Assembly (NCBI GenBank): GCA_036346405.1 | Contig: CM070546.1 | Location: 96,470,955-96,534,954, forward strand | Origin: Phyllostachys edulis | Lineage: Eukaryota > Streptophyta > Magnoliopsida > Poales > Poaceae | Direction of reading: 5' to 3' | DNA: 64,000 nucleotides | Shown: piece by piece, positions 35,590 to 47,068 of the stretch | How positions within the stretch are numbered: the first letter of the stretch is position 1 | Layout: each line of letters begins with the position of its first letter | Notes under the pieces: generated by a model | Seen by the model: the letters and a program-made list of their open reading frames with translations, nothing else | Told to the model about the DNA's origin: nothing | Database searches by the model: none | Program-made: the position numbers and the translations under genes

Positions 35590-36830
35590 CGGTCCCTCAT
35601 GGCGTGGCCCATTCCCTTGCAACGGTGGCAAATAATCCCGATCGTCTGGCCCGTGGAAACAACAGAAGAAGAACTCTTGGCGGGGCACGCACACTAGTAG
35701 ATTTACTTACCTCGGGTGCATGTGATGGTGTCGGAGGTCTTCTTGAATCGCCCTACTCGAGGAGGGCGCAGCAGATGTAGCGAAGGTGGGGCTGTTTTAA
35801 CTTGACCGGCGTTGTTCTTGGTGTAGATGTACTTCCAAAATTGTTCCTTGGCCTTTCTTTGTCGTCCACCAATTCCTTTTACGCCAGCGTGCAAGTTGAA
35901 ACAATCTAGGGATACTATCATATTCTTTGTAATCAACTATGTCACGAATTTCACGTGTTAATCCTCCATAAAAGCGTGCCATCGCAGCCTCTTCATCCTC
36001 AATAATGTCTAGCGTAACATACTAATTTGTAGCTCTGATAATATTCTTCTCTGAGATCTATTGCCTTGGTTTAAGCGCTGCAATTTCTTAAGCAAATCAC
36101 GTTTAAAGAAGGTGGAACAAATCATTACGCATAGCAACCTTTAGAGCATCCCAAGTAGTAGGCGCTAATCCATCATTGCATACCCTATTCCACCAAATGA
36201 TGGCGAAGTTTTTAAATTCACTTGTGGCTTGTCGAACTCTATGCACCGGGAACTAAGTGAGCATTAAATTTACGTTCTCACCGTCAACTCCCAATCTAGA
36301 TATGTTTGACATCATAAGCACCCACAAAAGATGGTATAGTGAACTTGACTTTAGCATATGGATCATCATTAACACGTGCATTATGTTGCTGAATGTTATT
36401 ACCTCTCATACCTTGGCGGTTGAAGTTCAACGGTTCGTTGTCGTGCCTCAAAGGCGTCGTGGTTGTGCATCTCATTTTCATTGTCAAACTCACGGTCATG
36501 GGCTGCACCATGAGGCCCTACGCCCATTGTTCGGTGGTTGGTTGGCCAAACCATCAATGCGTGTGTTGAGCATTGCGATACTATCATTGAGTTCTTTGCG
36601 ATGTAGCGATTGTTTACGCAAACCTCCTATCAATGTCATCATTAATAGCATGGCGGTGCTCATCCAACACCCTCGTGAGCTCTTCCCTCAAAACACACTC
36701 TTGTGCATCCAATTCCTCACTGCCATGGTTAGTAGAAGACAAAAACGACACAAAGATTTTATCCTATCAACTACTAGGTGGTGGGAGGTGGGATCACACA
36801 CTCTCAAGCGTCTTACCAAGCTCTTATGAA
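35590..36830 (-). pseudogene. gag: Element E gag, broken
   Basis: Gag homology includes YAKVKFTIPSFVGAYD near 36320, the block FYGGLTREIRDIVDYKEYDS at about 35925-35980, and a zinc knuckle ICHRCKGMGHAMRD at about 35595-35635 whose final Cys is lost to a small indel. The downstream frame GGYVSASDIEDEYVLAA leads to the protease. The N-terminus is not clear. Confidence 0.82.
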
Positions 36831-36944
36831 TTTCTTACCAATTGCGGCAGGTGGTATGATCGGAGAAGGTGGGATGTCGACACGGCGGATGGCGAATCGA
36901 GGATCCAAAAGCGGGGCGAAAGTATGTGGAGCTCGGACAGGTAA

Positions 36945-37970
36945 AATTTTGTAGCAAGGAATAGCAGTAATGAAAATAGATTAGCAAAGCTGAATCAAAG
37001 TCCACGGTACTCGTTCACGTTTGCTGGCCCAAACGCGTTCCTAGAACTAGCTCGAGCAAGCGAAATACAAGCACAATAGAACAAAATTCGCAAGGCAACT
37101 GATTTCTCCTGTGGGTGGTCGTGGACCAACTGTGGATTGTCGTGAGCCACTTGAGGTGGTCTCTTTTTCGTTCTTTTTTTTCTTTTCTTTTTTTTTGCTT
37201 CTCTCTTTCTTTTTTTTTTGACTGCCGAAACCCAACCGAGGGTTCCTCTTTTTTTTTTTTTTTTGCGAAAGTGACCTTGACTCACAACTCTTCAAAATCC
37301 TATTCTGGGTCTTGGGATATATATAGGTCACAAACTCTCTCTCTCTCTCTCTCTGAACTTTGGCTAGGTGATCGAAAGGGTAGGTGGTGGGATCTAAGGA
37401 GGTGGTCGGTGACTAGGCGGTCGAACCGAGGAGGTGGTCGAACTCAAGTAAGGTGATCGAACTTCGAAGGGTGGTCGATATCGAGGATGGTGGTCGAATC
37501 CGACTTGGGGGTCGAATCCGACTTGGGGGGTCGAATCCGAAGAGGTGGTCGAATCCAACGGGTGGTCGAACCCAAGGAGGTGGTCGTATCCGATCGGTGG
37601 TCGAACTTCGAGTTGGTGGGAAGTCGAAACTAAATGCGTGGTGGGATGAGGGTGATGACACGATCTCGGCTATAGTAGACAAAACAACGGATGCAACCAA
37701 GGGCAAGCCGAGATACACGATGACCGAAATAGCAAAGACTTCGGCGCTAGAAACTAGATCACGGCGACTAGACCGACAACAAAGACACCGAGCGATGGAC
37801 TCGAATTCAACAACGCTGAAAACCGAAAACACAAGCTGCGAAAGGCGCAGTGGTTTGGACGACGGAAGAACTAAGATCTAAAACTTTTGTGGGGCAATTT
37901 TACGGACTCTGGGTGATGGAAAACAACGAACAAAAGGGATCAATGAGATTACCTAACGGGCAACTTTGGT
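36945..37970 (-). other. Element E leader with GGTCGAA repeats and simple tracts
   Basis: The stretch between PBS and gag holds no protein match. It includes T-rich and CT-rich tracts at 37165-37355 and, at 37365-37625, a run of imperfect GGTGGTCGAA units. Lys-rich or Pro-rich frames across these tracts are products of the low complexity. Confidence 0.65.
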
Positions 37971-37981
37971 GCTCGATACCA
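37971..37981 (-). other. Element E primer binding site
   Basis: On the minus strand TGGTATCGAGC follows the LTR end by two bases. It is the initiator-Met PBS with one base missing, consistent with the small C/G-site errors seen elsewhere. Confidence 0.85.
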
Positions 37982-37983
37982 CT

Positions 37984-38891
37984 TGATGAATCACGGTGGC
38001 CCGATCTTCCGATAGGTTCGATTGATTTAAATCGTGAGGGCGTTGGCGCTTTGAGGCTTCCGACCATGATCGTCACCTCGCAATTAGCTACACCCTTACA
38101 TTGCCGTTATCAACCACGCTTGCACGCGATCGACCTTACCACGAGGTTTATGATTCACGCAAGCAATCGAAGCAACTCACAAGAACAAGGTAGATGCAAT
38201 CTGAAATATATTGCGAATATAGATGAAGTTCACAAGTGGGGTTCCTCAAACCAGAACAAGCGGCTAAACGCAAAGTGGTAGAATAATCTAAGAAAACCCA
38301 ACCCTAAAGCGTGGCGTTGCTTTGCACATATATAGGGGGGCGTTGAGGAGGTGGGAACCTAGGCGGCGAAACTATTCACGCATCTTGTTCACGTGAGCAG
38401 TCAGACCTCCTAGGGTGATCGGCCATCACATGGGCCTTATGGGCCAAGTCATTATATATTACATAGCTAGTGGGCCAATAATTGGTGGCCAGACACCATG
38501 GTATGTAAATCTGCGCCGAGAACATGTAGACATAGCTCGGCTTGTAGGAGTAGAAGTGGCGTGGTCCAATTGGATAAAATGGTATTGCGGGCCGCATAAG
38601 TCCAAGCTGTGGAAGATTGAGTTGAAGTAGTAGTTGTAGGTCTTCTTGAAGTGGTCGTAGACCCTCTGAGCTAGTCGTGGGTCTTACGGAAGTGGTCGTA
38701 GACCTGCGGGAGCTGGTCGTGGTCTTGGAAGTGGTCGTAAACCCTGCAAAAGCGGGTGAAGGTCTTTGGAAGTGGTCGTAGACCTGCAGAGCTGATCGTA
38801 GTCCCTCTGAGCTGGTCGTGAACCTGCTTGAGAACCGGTCGTGGGTCTTCTCAAAGTCGTGGTTGTATCCTTAGGGTCGATGTCCTCATCA
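37984..38891 (-). repeat. Element E 5' LTR
   Basis: It runs from TGATGAGGAC at 38891 to ATTCATCA at 37984 on the minus strand. It is alignable over its full length to 33742-34648 and carries the same tandem array at 38640-38860. Confidence 0.92.
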
Positions 38892-39921
38892 TTCTGCTCC
38901 TAAACAAGAGCAGAAATAATGTTTTTACTTAACATATGAACATAATAACAATTATTTAATTCCATAACTAATCCTGAAGGTAAAGCTAATGGTAAAGTGA
39001 CAATAGCTAATGCAACAACTCTTGCTCTATTGCCCACGCGAAGATCAACATCTCCTCTTGCCAAACTTCTACTCTTTATTAGTCCCTGCATCGAATTGCA
39101 ACTATAAGCAACTGATCTGGTATCAAATACCCAAGAACATGTAGGAGAAGTGGCAAGATTAATTTATATAACATTTATACTTGAGCAGGAAGTCTTACTT
39201 CTTTTGTTCTTTTTCATCTCTGCCGAGTATTTCTTGCAATTTCTTTTCCAATGCACAGTCTCATGACAATGGTAACATCCTGAAACTCTCGATCTCATCT
39301 TGAGTCTTTCCTTTGACTTTTCCCTTTCCTTTTGGCTTACCCTTCTTCTTAAAGCTAGTAGTCTTTTGAATCATCATCACATGATTAGAACTTGTTTTAT
39401 GCTCTCCTCAGCACCCTTAAGCATGCCATGCAACTCGGTCATTGACTTCTCCGTGTCATTCATATGAAAAGTCAATATGATACGCTCAAAGCTCACAGGG
39501 ACCGATTAGAGAATCACATCAGTAGCCAACTCTTGGCTAAGAGGAAAACGAAGCTTTTCCAAGCTCTCAATGAGATCAATCATTTTGATCACATGAGGAC
39601 TGATTGGGTTACCTTCTGATAGACTACAAGAAAATAATACCTTAGAGGTGTTAAACCTCTCTGCCCTTGCTTGATCCTGAAACATACCCTTCAGACTCAC
39701 AATCATATTGTAAGCATTTGTGGTCTCATATTGCTTCTGAAGCTCACAGTTCATGGTAGCAAGCATAAGGTAGTGTACCCTCTAGAATATATTCCTTCTA
39801 TTCTTGTTTGAGAACAATTCTCGATTTGAAACCAATCAATGAAGTTTGTACCATTAGGTTTTCTTTCTCAAGAATAGATGCATGAGTTAACGTGGGTGCC
39901 AAGGAAGTATTAGGTGCCATG
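38892..39921 (-). pseudogene. Element D gag and protease
   Basis: From the ATG at 39919-39921 the minus strand encodes a copia Gag start, then NCELQKQYETTNAYNMI and PHVIKMIDLIESLEKLRFPL (UBN2 region). An intact CCHC knuckle, CYHCHETVHWKRNC, is at 39236-39277. The protease site reads WVFDTRSVAYSC near 39115-39150, again with Arg in place of the catalytic-triad Gly, then AIVTLPLALPSGL and LSKNIISAL. Several frameshifts are present, including one soon after the start. Confidence 0.85.
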
Positions 39922-40229
39922 ATCTACATGAAATATCATAAAAATTCAGCACTATGTTTATGTAAGATCTTCTATTAACACTTTAATAAAAGATACACCC
40001 ACTATATGTTCTAAACCATGTTTCCCTCTAACATCATATAGTGAGTTCAAGATCCAAAAATCATTAAGTCCTAGTGACCTTTGGCATCATTGCTAGAAAC
40101 CTAATGATTTAGGTAAGCAACCTCATGCTAATCATATCACATATGACTCTTGTTTGTTGATTGGCATCTCTATGCCCCGGCGACCAACACTACGTAGGTG
40201 TGCTAGCACCAAATCGCCTGACATAGCTC

Positions 40230-41444
40230 TCTCGAGAAGATGGTGGCTAGGGTTTTGGTGGAGCAACTCACGTCAACTCGTATCCTCCCATGACCTCATG
40301 CATCCTCCTATATAGAGCCCATGACGAATCATATCCGAACACATTTGTTCCAACCCGTTAAGTGTGTAACCCTGTAGGTTCATGCGTAATCGGTTGTGAC
40401 TCGGAAACCCTTTTCGACCACGAGCCATTAGCGGTTCCTAGCAGGACATAACGATTCCCAAATACACACAAATTATATCAGACGAACCTTATTGCAATAT
40501 GATCTACGACCAGGTCCTTATCACTAATGACCAGCTCATATCTCTATATGACTAGCTCATATTTAGTCTTGACCAGTTCGTAACTCCTTACGAGTAGGTT
40601 TCGACCACTTAGTGATTATGTTCGACTAGTTTATGACCAGCTCGTATCTCCATACGACTAGTCCGTATCTGATCGAACAGAACGACCTTCTCGTGTATTC
40701 TCCCTTTGCCTCACGATATCTGGTTGAACTTCAGGTGAGATATTATATCATCCATGGACTGTTCAATACTTTCTCGATCGAGTGTCGGATAACTTCATCT
40801 GGTCGAACTCTTCTACCACCAGTGGCATGGCCATGCACTTTCTTTATCCGACCACATCGAGTGTCCTAGAGATATCTCTCCTGTTATATTAGGAGGGGCA
40901 AATTCCATATCCGAACAGTCACATTCATCCGCATGTTTCATAGCATACCCGAAAGCTACCTTTATAACTACCCAGTTACGAGTAGCGTTTGGCAACCCCT
41001 AAGTGTACTATTACACATGTAGGAAACCATGCTAATCTCAGGTCTAAGGATTATACATCATCATTGCTTGAGACCAACTGATAACACATGAAATCGTAAC
41101 AATCTCAACAGTGTCTCAAGGTGGGTCAGTCCAACACCATGTTCTCTCACATATTTTCACATTATTGATTCGATATCCCTATATCCATGACTGGTGAAAC
41201 ATGGTCCTCAATCAATACATGTGCTGGTGGATAAGTCACTAGTGTTTCGACCCGGTGACATTAGGATCGAGATACATTTGGAGCGACAACATATATGTTA
41301 AAGAGCTTCACCAACAAATCGCATACTTGTTAACCTTTATAATGATGATTCATTAGAGAACATAATAACATTTATTCAATAACTCATAAACATAGGCGTT
41401 GATACAACCATCTCTATGATTGCCTCTAGGGCATATCACCAACA
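40230..41444 (-). repeat. Element D 5' LTR
   Basis: On the minus strand it begins TGTTGGTGATATGCCCTAG at 41444, a common plant copia LTR start. A TATA motif (CTATATAGG) lies at about 40308-40316. The left boundary is uncertain because no PBS was recognised between 39922 and 40230; 39922-40230 otherwise holds only leader sequence. Several TACGAC(C/T)AG motifs occur at 40500-40665. Confidence 0.78.
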
Positions 41445-42417
41445 AGAACACATTAAGAAGTGTGTACAATGCTAGTTTCATAGCAGGCAAATACACCAAC
41501 TGGCTCAAACATTACAAACCGCGCCTCTTTCTTGGCATTTTGCGACCTCGGGTCTCGATATCCTATGATTGTTCCCAAAATTACCAGGGGGTTTCGAGTT
41601 CCTTTTTGTGGCTATTGATACGTTCACAAAATGGATTGAAGCCGAACCTGTGACTAGGATAACAATAGAAATAGCCAAGAAATTTATGATAAAAAATGTG
41701 ATCACTCAATTTGGTGTACCAAGTCGGATCATAATAGATAATGGTACACAATTTTCGAGCGCAAAATTCCAAGAATTTTGTGAAGAATTGGGTACTAATC
41801 AATGTTATGCCACTGTCGCCCATCCATAAAGCAATGGGACAGTCCCATAAAGCAATGGCATAGTCAAAAGGGCAAATGGTCAAATTATGCAGAGAATCAA
41901 AACTCGAGTTTTTGACCAGCTTATAAAGTGCTCGGGGGCTTGGGTAAAAGAATTACCCACAGTGTTATGGGCGATTCGCATGACCGCTAGTCGGGCTACA
42001 AGCAAAACACCATTTTTCTTAGTTTTTGGTGCTGAAGCTATGCTTCCACCGGAACTAAAGATTCGGTCGATAAGGGTTGAAACATACAGCCACTCTGGCC
42101 AAGAACAACTTCGAGCTGACGGCATCAATCTACTTGAAGAAACAAGGAACTAAGCCATAATCCGTTTGGCAGTCTACCAACAAGCCCTACGCAAATACTA
42201 CGATCGTAAGGTTCAACCTAGCAACCTTGCTGTAGGTGACATGGTATTGAAAAAGATTCAATCCCAATCTAATCCGAACAAACTTTTCCCTAAATAGGAA
42301 GGTCCTTACACAGTGGTCGAAGTAGCACAACCAAGCTCGGTACGAGTAGCAATGGAAGATGGTAGAGTTCTTTATAATTCATGGAACATCGACCAGTTGC
42401 GAAAGTTCTATGTGTAA
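41445..42417 (+). pseudogene. Element F integrase (TAT type), catalytic Glu lost
   Basis: The frame starts inside the zinc region (KCVQC, then QIHQLAQ). The core shows FVAIDTFTKWIEA (Asp at 41617) and IIIDNGTQFSS (Asp at 41737). The third catalytic residue is Lys in VKRANGQIM, where element G has VERANG. A 21-bp tandem duplication with two stops disrupts AHPQSNG at 41824-41865. The C-terminal part has FGAEAMLPPEL and GPYTVVEV, ending at TAA 42415-42417. Confidence 0.88.
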
Positions 42418-43189
42418 CTTCCTGCATTCTCAATAAAGTTTATATTTTCTTCAATCTTTATTATCTTAAAACATACATTGAGCAACGCTTCGATAATTTT
42501 TTGACCACCTCTTAAAAACACTTGGTTTTCCTTACACTCGTCGAAGGAAGATAACATCACTGAGTTGAAGTCTTTTCTCTTTATACGTCGTCTTGCCCAC
42601 TAGAAGGAACTTCCTAGCGTCGATCTGTTCTTAACTTTAGCTACCAATACAAGTAACATAAGTTCAACAAAATGTGGTCGAAATAATTTTAAGCATGCCC
42701 TTTTTAACAATTTACTTAGTTTCTTTACTTCATTTTATGAAGAGATTTCAAAGTGAGTTGGGCTTTTATAGTTTGTTCGACTACTTTTGATACACTCGAT
42801 TTGATTAACCTGGTCGGAAGAAGTAACATCACCTAGTTGAAATCTTTCCTCTCTGTATGTGGTTTTGCCCACTAGAAGGAACTTCCTAGTGTCGATTTGT
42901 TCCGAACTCTTGCTACCAGTATAAGAAAATCGAGATCAATAACAAAGGTCAAACGAATTTTTAAAGCAAGCTTTTTTTCCACTATTTACTTAGTTTATCT
43001 AATTAAACTAAGAAAATAGTCGAGAACTAGGATAAAGTTATAATTATGACTTTAACTATAAGTCTTAAAATTCAATTATCATTTTTTATTTTTCTTATGA
43101 GTTACTAACTACTAAAAAGACAAATTGCAGAAGCGAGGCTTTATATACATAAACAAGGAATTGTTTTTACAAAAGAAATCCTATTACAA
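42418..43189 (+). repeat. Element F pol-aORF spacer with two core repeats and a hairpin
   Basis: Two copies of the conserved core (reverse orientation; CTAGAAGGAACTTCCTAG with TTGCCCA) lie at about 42570-42630 and 42840-42900. A long hairpin, CTATTTACTTAGTTTA with its complement, is at 42982-43019. The spacer lies between the convergent ends of integrase and the antisense gene. Confidence 0.8.
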
Positions 43190-44803
43190 ACTACTCGATG
43201 GAGGAGATCCAATCTGCACCTCCTCTACAATCTTCTTGTCGGCTGGCTACACTTCGTCGATTAGTTGTGCTACCTCTGCTTCAGGGCAGTCGAAGTCAGC
43301 TTCGACTGGTTGAAGACTAAGACTCCGATCATGAGCCTTAAGTTTTGTAAGAACAAAACTTACTGCGTCTTCGACCGCTTGTCTTATCAAATCGGCGATT
43401 GGTCTTCAAGGTAGTTATCAACTCATGTAGTGTTCAACCTGGCGTCAATGATGCTCGTATGCCCAACCATGGTGCCTTCAAGAGAAGTGACCTCCTCAGC
43501 ACCAAGTCCACCAAGCACATTGTTTAGGAGAGAAATGTTGTCTTGAAGATTGATCTTCGTAGCCTTCATTTGCTCCTGACTGTGGGTCGAAGGTTCCTGA
43601 AGTCATTTTATTTCGATTGCTTGCTCTGAAAATAGAGTACGACCGGTTAGAAAAACACTTCTCAAATATCAATAAATAAAACTGGTCGTAGGTAAGTATA
43701 CTTTACCTGCTAAATGAGAGTCAAGCTTCTTGATTTCAACATCATGAGAGCGGCGACCTTTGTGCCTTTGCTCTTTCCATTCTTTATGCTCTTATCTTTT
43801 TCTTTGGAATCTGAGTAAGCTCGTGGATCACCAAGATCTTCGAATTGAACTTAGTGCGAAGCTTACCCATATCGACCTCTTTTTCTAATTGAGAAAAAGA
43901 GTCAGAAAGAAAAGAAATTTGTCGAAATAGACAATGTCAAGTGAAATACTTATTGTTTATTTCATTCTACAGCTCGCAAGCTGCAGAATTTGCCTTCTAA
44001 AGGTTCTTCACCAGGTCTTCTATTTCGACCTTTAGCCTTTGAGACATGACTTTTTCATAGTCGATTGAATCGGCTAAGGTCCTTTCATCACTTTTAAACC
44101 TATAATAAAAAAAAGTGATATGACCACTAAACAAGTGGTCAAAACCTACTCGTTAACAGTGTCTTACCATCTCTCGGCTTGTTCGTAGAGTTCAGCCTTC
44201 TGCCTTCTCAGCAACATCAGCTGCCTGTGGTATTCACTGATAGTAGCAACTTGTTTGAGAGCTCTCTAAAAAGAGAAATACACAATGAGGAAAAGCATAA
44301 ACATAAAAAAAACCAAATATATAAATATTTGGTATCAAGCACTTACATTTATGGCTGGTCGAGCAAAATGGGCATACGTTGACTCGGAATCCTTTAGTTT
44401 ATGGAATCCGTCGACTTTGTACCACCATATTCTTTGAAGACGTTTGTCGTCAAAGATATGTCCCCTGTTAGGAATATCCTTAGGGTATGGGACTCGGTCA
44501 TGGGACCTAAACAAAGAGGACCCAAGAGTTGATGGTCCAAAGAACTCGGGGGAGAGGTCGAAAGTGCCTTATTTCTTCTTCTTCTTCTTCTTCTTCTTCT
44601 TCTTCTTCATTGTTGACAGAAGAAACGACTCCACCTTAAGGACCTGGAGGAACATCCTCCACAACCTCTTTTCCAGCACGGTGGTCGGAGCCCTCCACGA
44701 CTACCAGATTAGCTGTTCTTGGTGATTGCAATGTCAAATCTCCTACTTGAACATTGATGTCCTCGACAGTTGACTCGATCATCATCATTGCTTCGTCTTC
44801 GAG
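43190..44803 (-). pseudogene. Element F antisense aORF, C-terminal coiled-coil half
   Basis: The minus strand encodes exons equivalent to the coiled-coil end of the element G gene, ending in a VQIGSPPSS-like C-terminus near 43193. Exon and intron borders (CAG acceptors, GTAAGT-like donors) follow the same pattern, for example around 43625-43710. A (CTT)n tract at 44572-44610 gives an acidic run. The gene continues right of the solo LTR at 55117. It is transcribed opposite to pol. Confidence 0.72.
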
Positions 44804-46278
44804 TGTAATATCCCATTTAATTATTTACTTAACAAATTAGAGGAAGTAATTAAATAATTAATTCAGAAATTAGAGGGGGATAGACGTGGGCCTTGACCTC
44901 TGACCCAGAAGGAGGCCGGTTGCCCTTAAGAAGAAAAGAGGAAGGGAACCGATACCTCAAAAAACCCTAGCTGCCATCATCTCATGCTTGATGTCCTGTG
45001 CACATCCGCTGCCCTACCTTGTGCCACGAGCGCATGCAACAGGCCGCTGCTGCTAGGATGCCCTCATCTCCAAACCCTAGTGCCACCACCATGGATGCCT
45101 ACAAAACTCCAGGTCATCGTTCCTAGAGCCGTTGTCGCTGCAGGTTGGTGTCGTCTCCCGGCTGCCCTTGCATCGCCCCGCTCACACCAGGCACCACTGC
45201 CGGGATGCCGTCATCCTCCTCGGTCATCCAGGCCATCACGAGCGCATCACTACTACCATACACCGACCGCTAGCTCTTGCGTGCTGCAGATGTTTCCCCG
45301 GTGCGTGCTGTTACAAGCGCTGGTTTTGCATGCATGCACTGTGTTGCTCCTGTGCTGCCACTAGCTAAGTTGTTGCTTCCTTGCTTTGCATATGCTCGTG
45401 AGGTTTGCAACAGAAGAGAGATTAGGGGAAAGAAGGATGGTTGTTATTGCGTGTTCTAGCTGCAATTTTCTGTGCTACCAAGCATTAGCAAAGAAGGAGA
45501 CCGCAAGAGGAAGGGGGAGGGAGGAAAGAAAGGAAGAGAAGGGAAAGTAGGAGGGAAGAACTCGGGAATCACGATCGATGTCATAATATTCAAAGGTAAT
45601 CCCTAGATATCGCCATGGATTAGTCGCTGTTAATTTTGTAGGTCATTTTGATTAGGGGAAAGTTAATTATCAGCATGTCCTAATTCATTGAGTCAGACGC
45701 ATAACATTGTGGGGACAATTCGGGGTATTTAGAATCGGATTCAAAGGTTGGTATAATTAGAAAAAGTTATATAATCTCGTTAGATTTCTAGGAAGGTGTG
45801 GAACATTAGAATCGGATGGCGAGCCAAAAGATACGGTCTCGGGAAGATCACTATCCATATTTTGGGCGTAGCTAGCAGACATCGTGTAGAAGGGTCAGAT
45901 TAATATAGTAGTTGGTAAAATAAATTATGGTGACAACTTTAATAATGTAGAAAATTTTGTATAGTTTGCAGAACTGGTGTGGTTTGCCATGATAGGGCTT
46001 GGGAGTCAAAAGTTATCTTTGTTTTTTAGTCTTAGGACAGCGGGGTTATTTGTCCGTAAAAGGCGAGTCTTTGCGGACTTGGGAAACATGTAGGAGCGAT
46101 GTCATTTAATTGTTGTTCTTGTACTATTGTAGCTTGTTATTGAGATTGGATGTTTGCTGTAGGAGGAGTGGCGTCGGGTTTATTGTCATCTTCTAATCAA
46201 ACTGTTTCTTACAACTAGAAGAGGCAAATGCATGGTAGACAATGTTTATTGGTTGATCACTGTATTTCTTTACCACTC
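44804..46278 (+). mobile_element. Solo LTR S, left part
   Basis: It begins TGTAATATCCC at 44804, preceded by TCGAG, and has no internal region or PBS. The right part (54889-55116) ends GGGGTGTTACA, the inverted counterpart of the start. Together they give about 1.7 kb, consistent with a solo LTR of a Ty3-type element into which element G later inserted. Reading frames at 44984-45459 show no recognisable product. Confidence 0.68.
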
Positions 46279-47068
46279 TATCAGTGATCTAGAACCGATC
46301 TTATGTATGATTGTTTGATTCGGGGGAACTCTTGGAGATAAAACCACGTAGAGAATGACGTAGGGATTTTATACAAGTTTAGGCCTCCTCCGGAGAGAAT
46401 AACAATCCTACTCCTATGCTAGTATATTGAATGTATTGTTTACAATCAAGAGGAAGATTAAAGCCTAATGTCTTGTGCTCCCGATTGCTCTCTTGATCGA
46501 TTCCTCCCTCTGCCTACTAACTTCAGCCTTCATATAGCGTATGAACGGGTGGCAGTTCCTCCAAGTGAAGAGACGCCTCAACATTCCAAATGATGAACCG
46601 CTTGATGGTGGTTATCATTAAGGATGTGGCATCCCCACGTCGTCGGCGATGGCTTATCGAGAGATGAGGTGATTCGTGCAGTTATTCACAAAGAATAACA
46701 ACGTATATTAAATACCCCATATGTAAAACACGGCGCATAAGACTCCCTAACCGACTGAGTCCACATGTTTGTAGATTCCATCGGTTATAGGGTAGTTGTA
46801 GTCGACTAGGTTGTGGATAACTTATGATCACAAGGTGCTCGTAAATAAGGCTCACAATCTAAGGCGAGTCGTAGAAAAGCTTATGACTAGAGATTAGTCA
46901 TAGAAGAGGCTTACAACAAGGAGTGGTCGTAGTAGGACTTACGACCACTCGAATAAACTCCTCCCTTACAAATGGTAAGGGGTATATCTATGGGTAATAT
47001 AAAGATATTGCTATCTATAATAAGAATTACAGATGAATAGTTAAATGAGGATTATTAGATCCTCATCA
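46279..47068 (-). repeat. Element G 3' LTR (TAT LTR copy 1)
   Basis: It is alignable to the LTRs at 57414-58190 and 59683-60447. On the minus strand it starts TGATGAGGATCTAATAATCC at 47068 and ends near CACTGATA at 46279, a mutated AACACCGACA. It carries three units of the 29-bp hairpin array at 46866-46946 and a TATA-like motif (GCTATATGAAGG) near 46530. Confidence 0.86.

Larger units (their letters stand above)
33742..38891 (-). mobile_element. Element E: non-autonomous Ty3-type LTR element with gag and protease only
   Basis: LTRs of about 907 bases lie at 33742-34648 (3') and 37984-38891 (5'), both starting TGATGAGGAC and ending ATTCATCA on the minus strand. PBS and PPT are present. The 3.3-kb interior encodes Gag and a DGGS-type protease, then jumps straight to the pol C-terminus, with no RT, RNase H or integrase. 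Such gag-bearing, pol-less elements are known in plants (TR-GAG type) and need a helper. It splits copia D; no target duplication is recognisable (ATACG on the left, TTCTG on the right). Confidence 0.88.
33331..41444 (-). mobile_element. Element D: Ty1/copia retrotransposon, 3' two thirds of pol missing
   Basis: Minus-strand order from the right: 5' LTR, gag, protease, then element E inserted, then the pre-integrase domain, which ends at a scarred junction near 33360. Most of the integrase core, RT and RNase H are absent. The 5' LTR ends at 41444 directly against the integrase of element F, suggesting that D landed in F; the matching flank on the other side is gone, so no target duplication can be shown. 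Confidence 0.78.

Noticed and set aside
36995..37331. Lys-rich frames on the minus strand
   Set aside because: They translate T-rich and CT-rich simple tracts in the element E leader.
43125..43313. Plus-strand frame of 62 codons
   Set aside because: It is the shadow of the antisense aORF C-terminal exon of element F on the minus strand.
44984..45459. Overlapping Cys/His/Pro-rich frames in the solo LTR
   Set aside because: They overlap in several frames, have no recognisable motif and lie in a GC-rich LTR segment; no splice or codon signal supports a gene.
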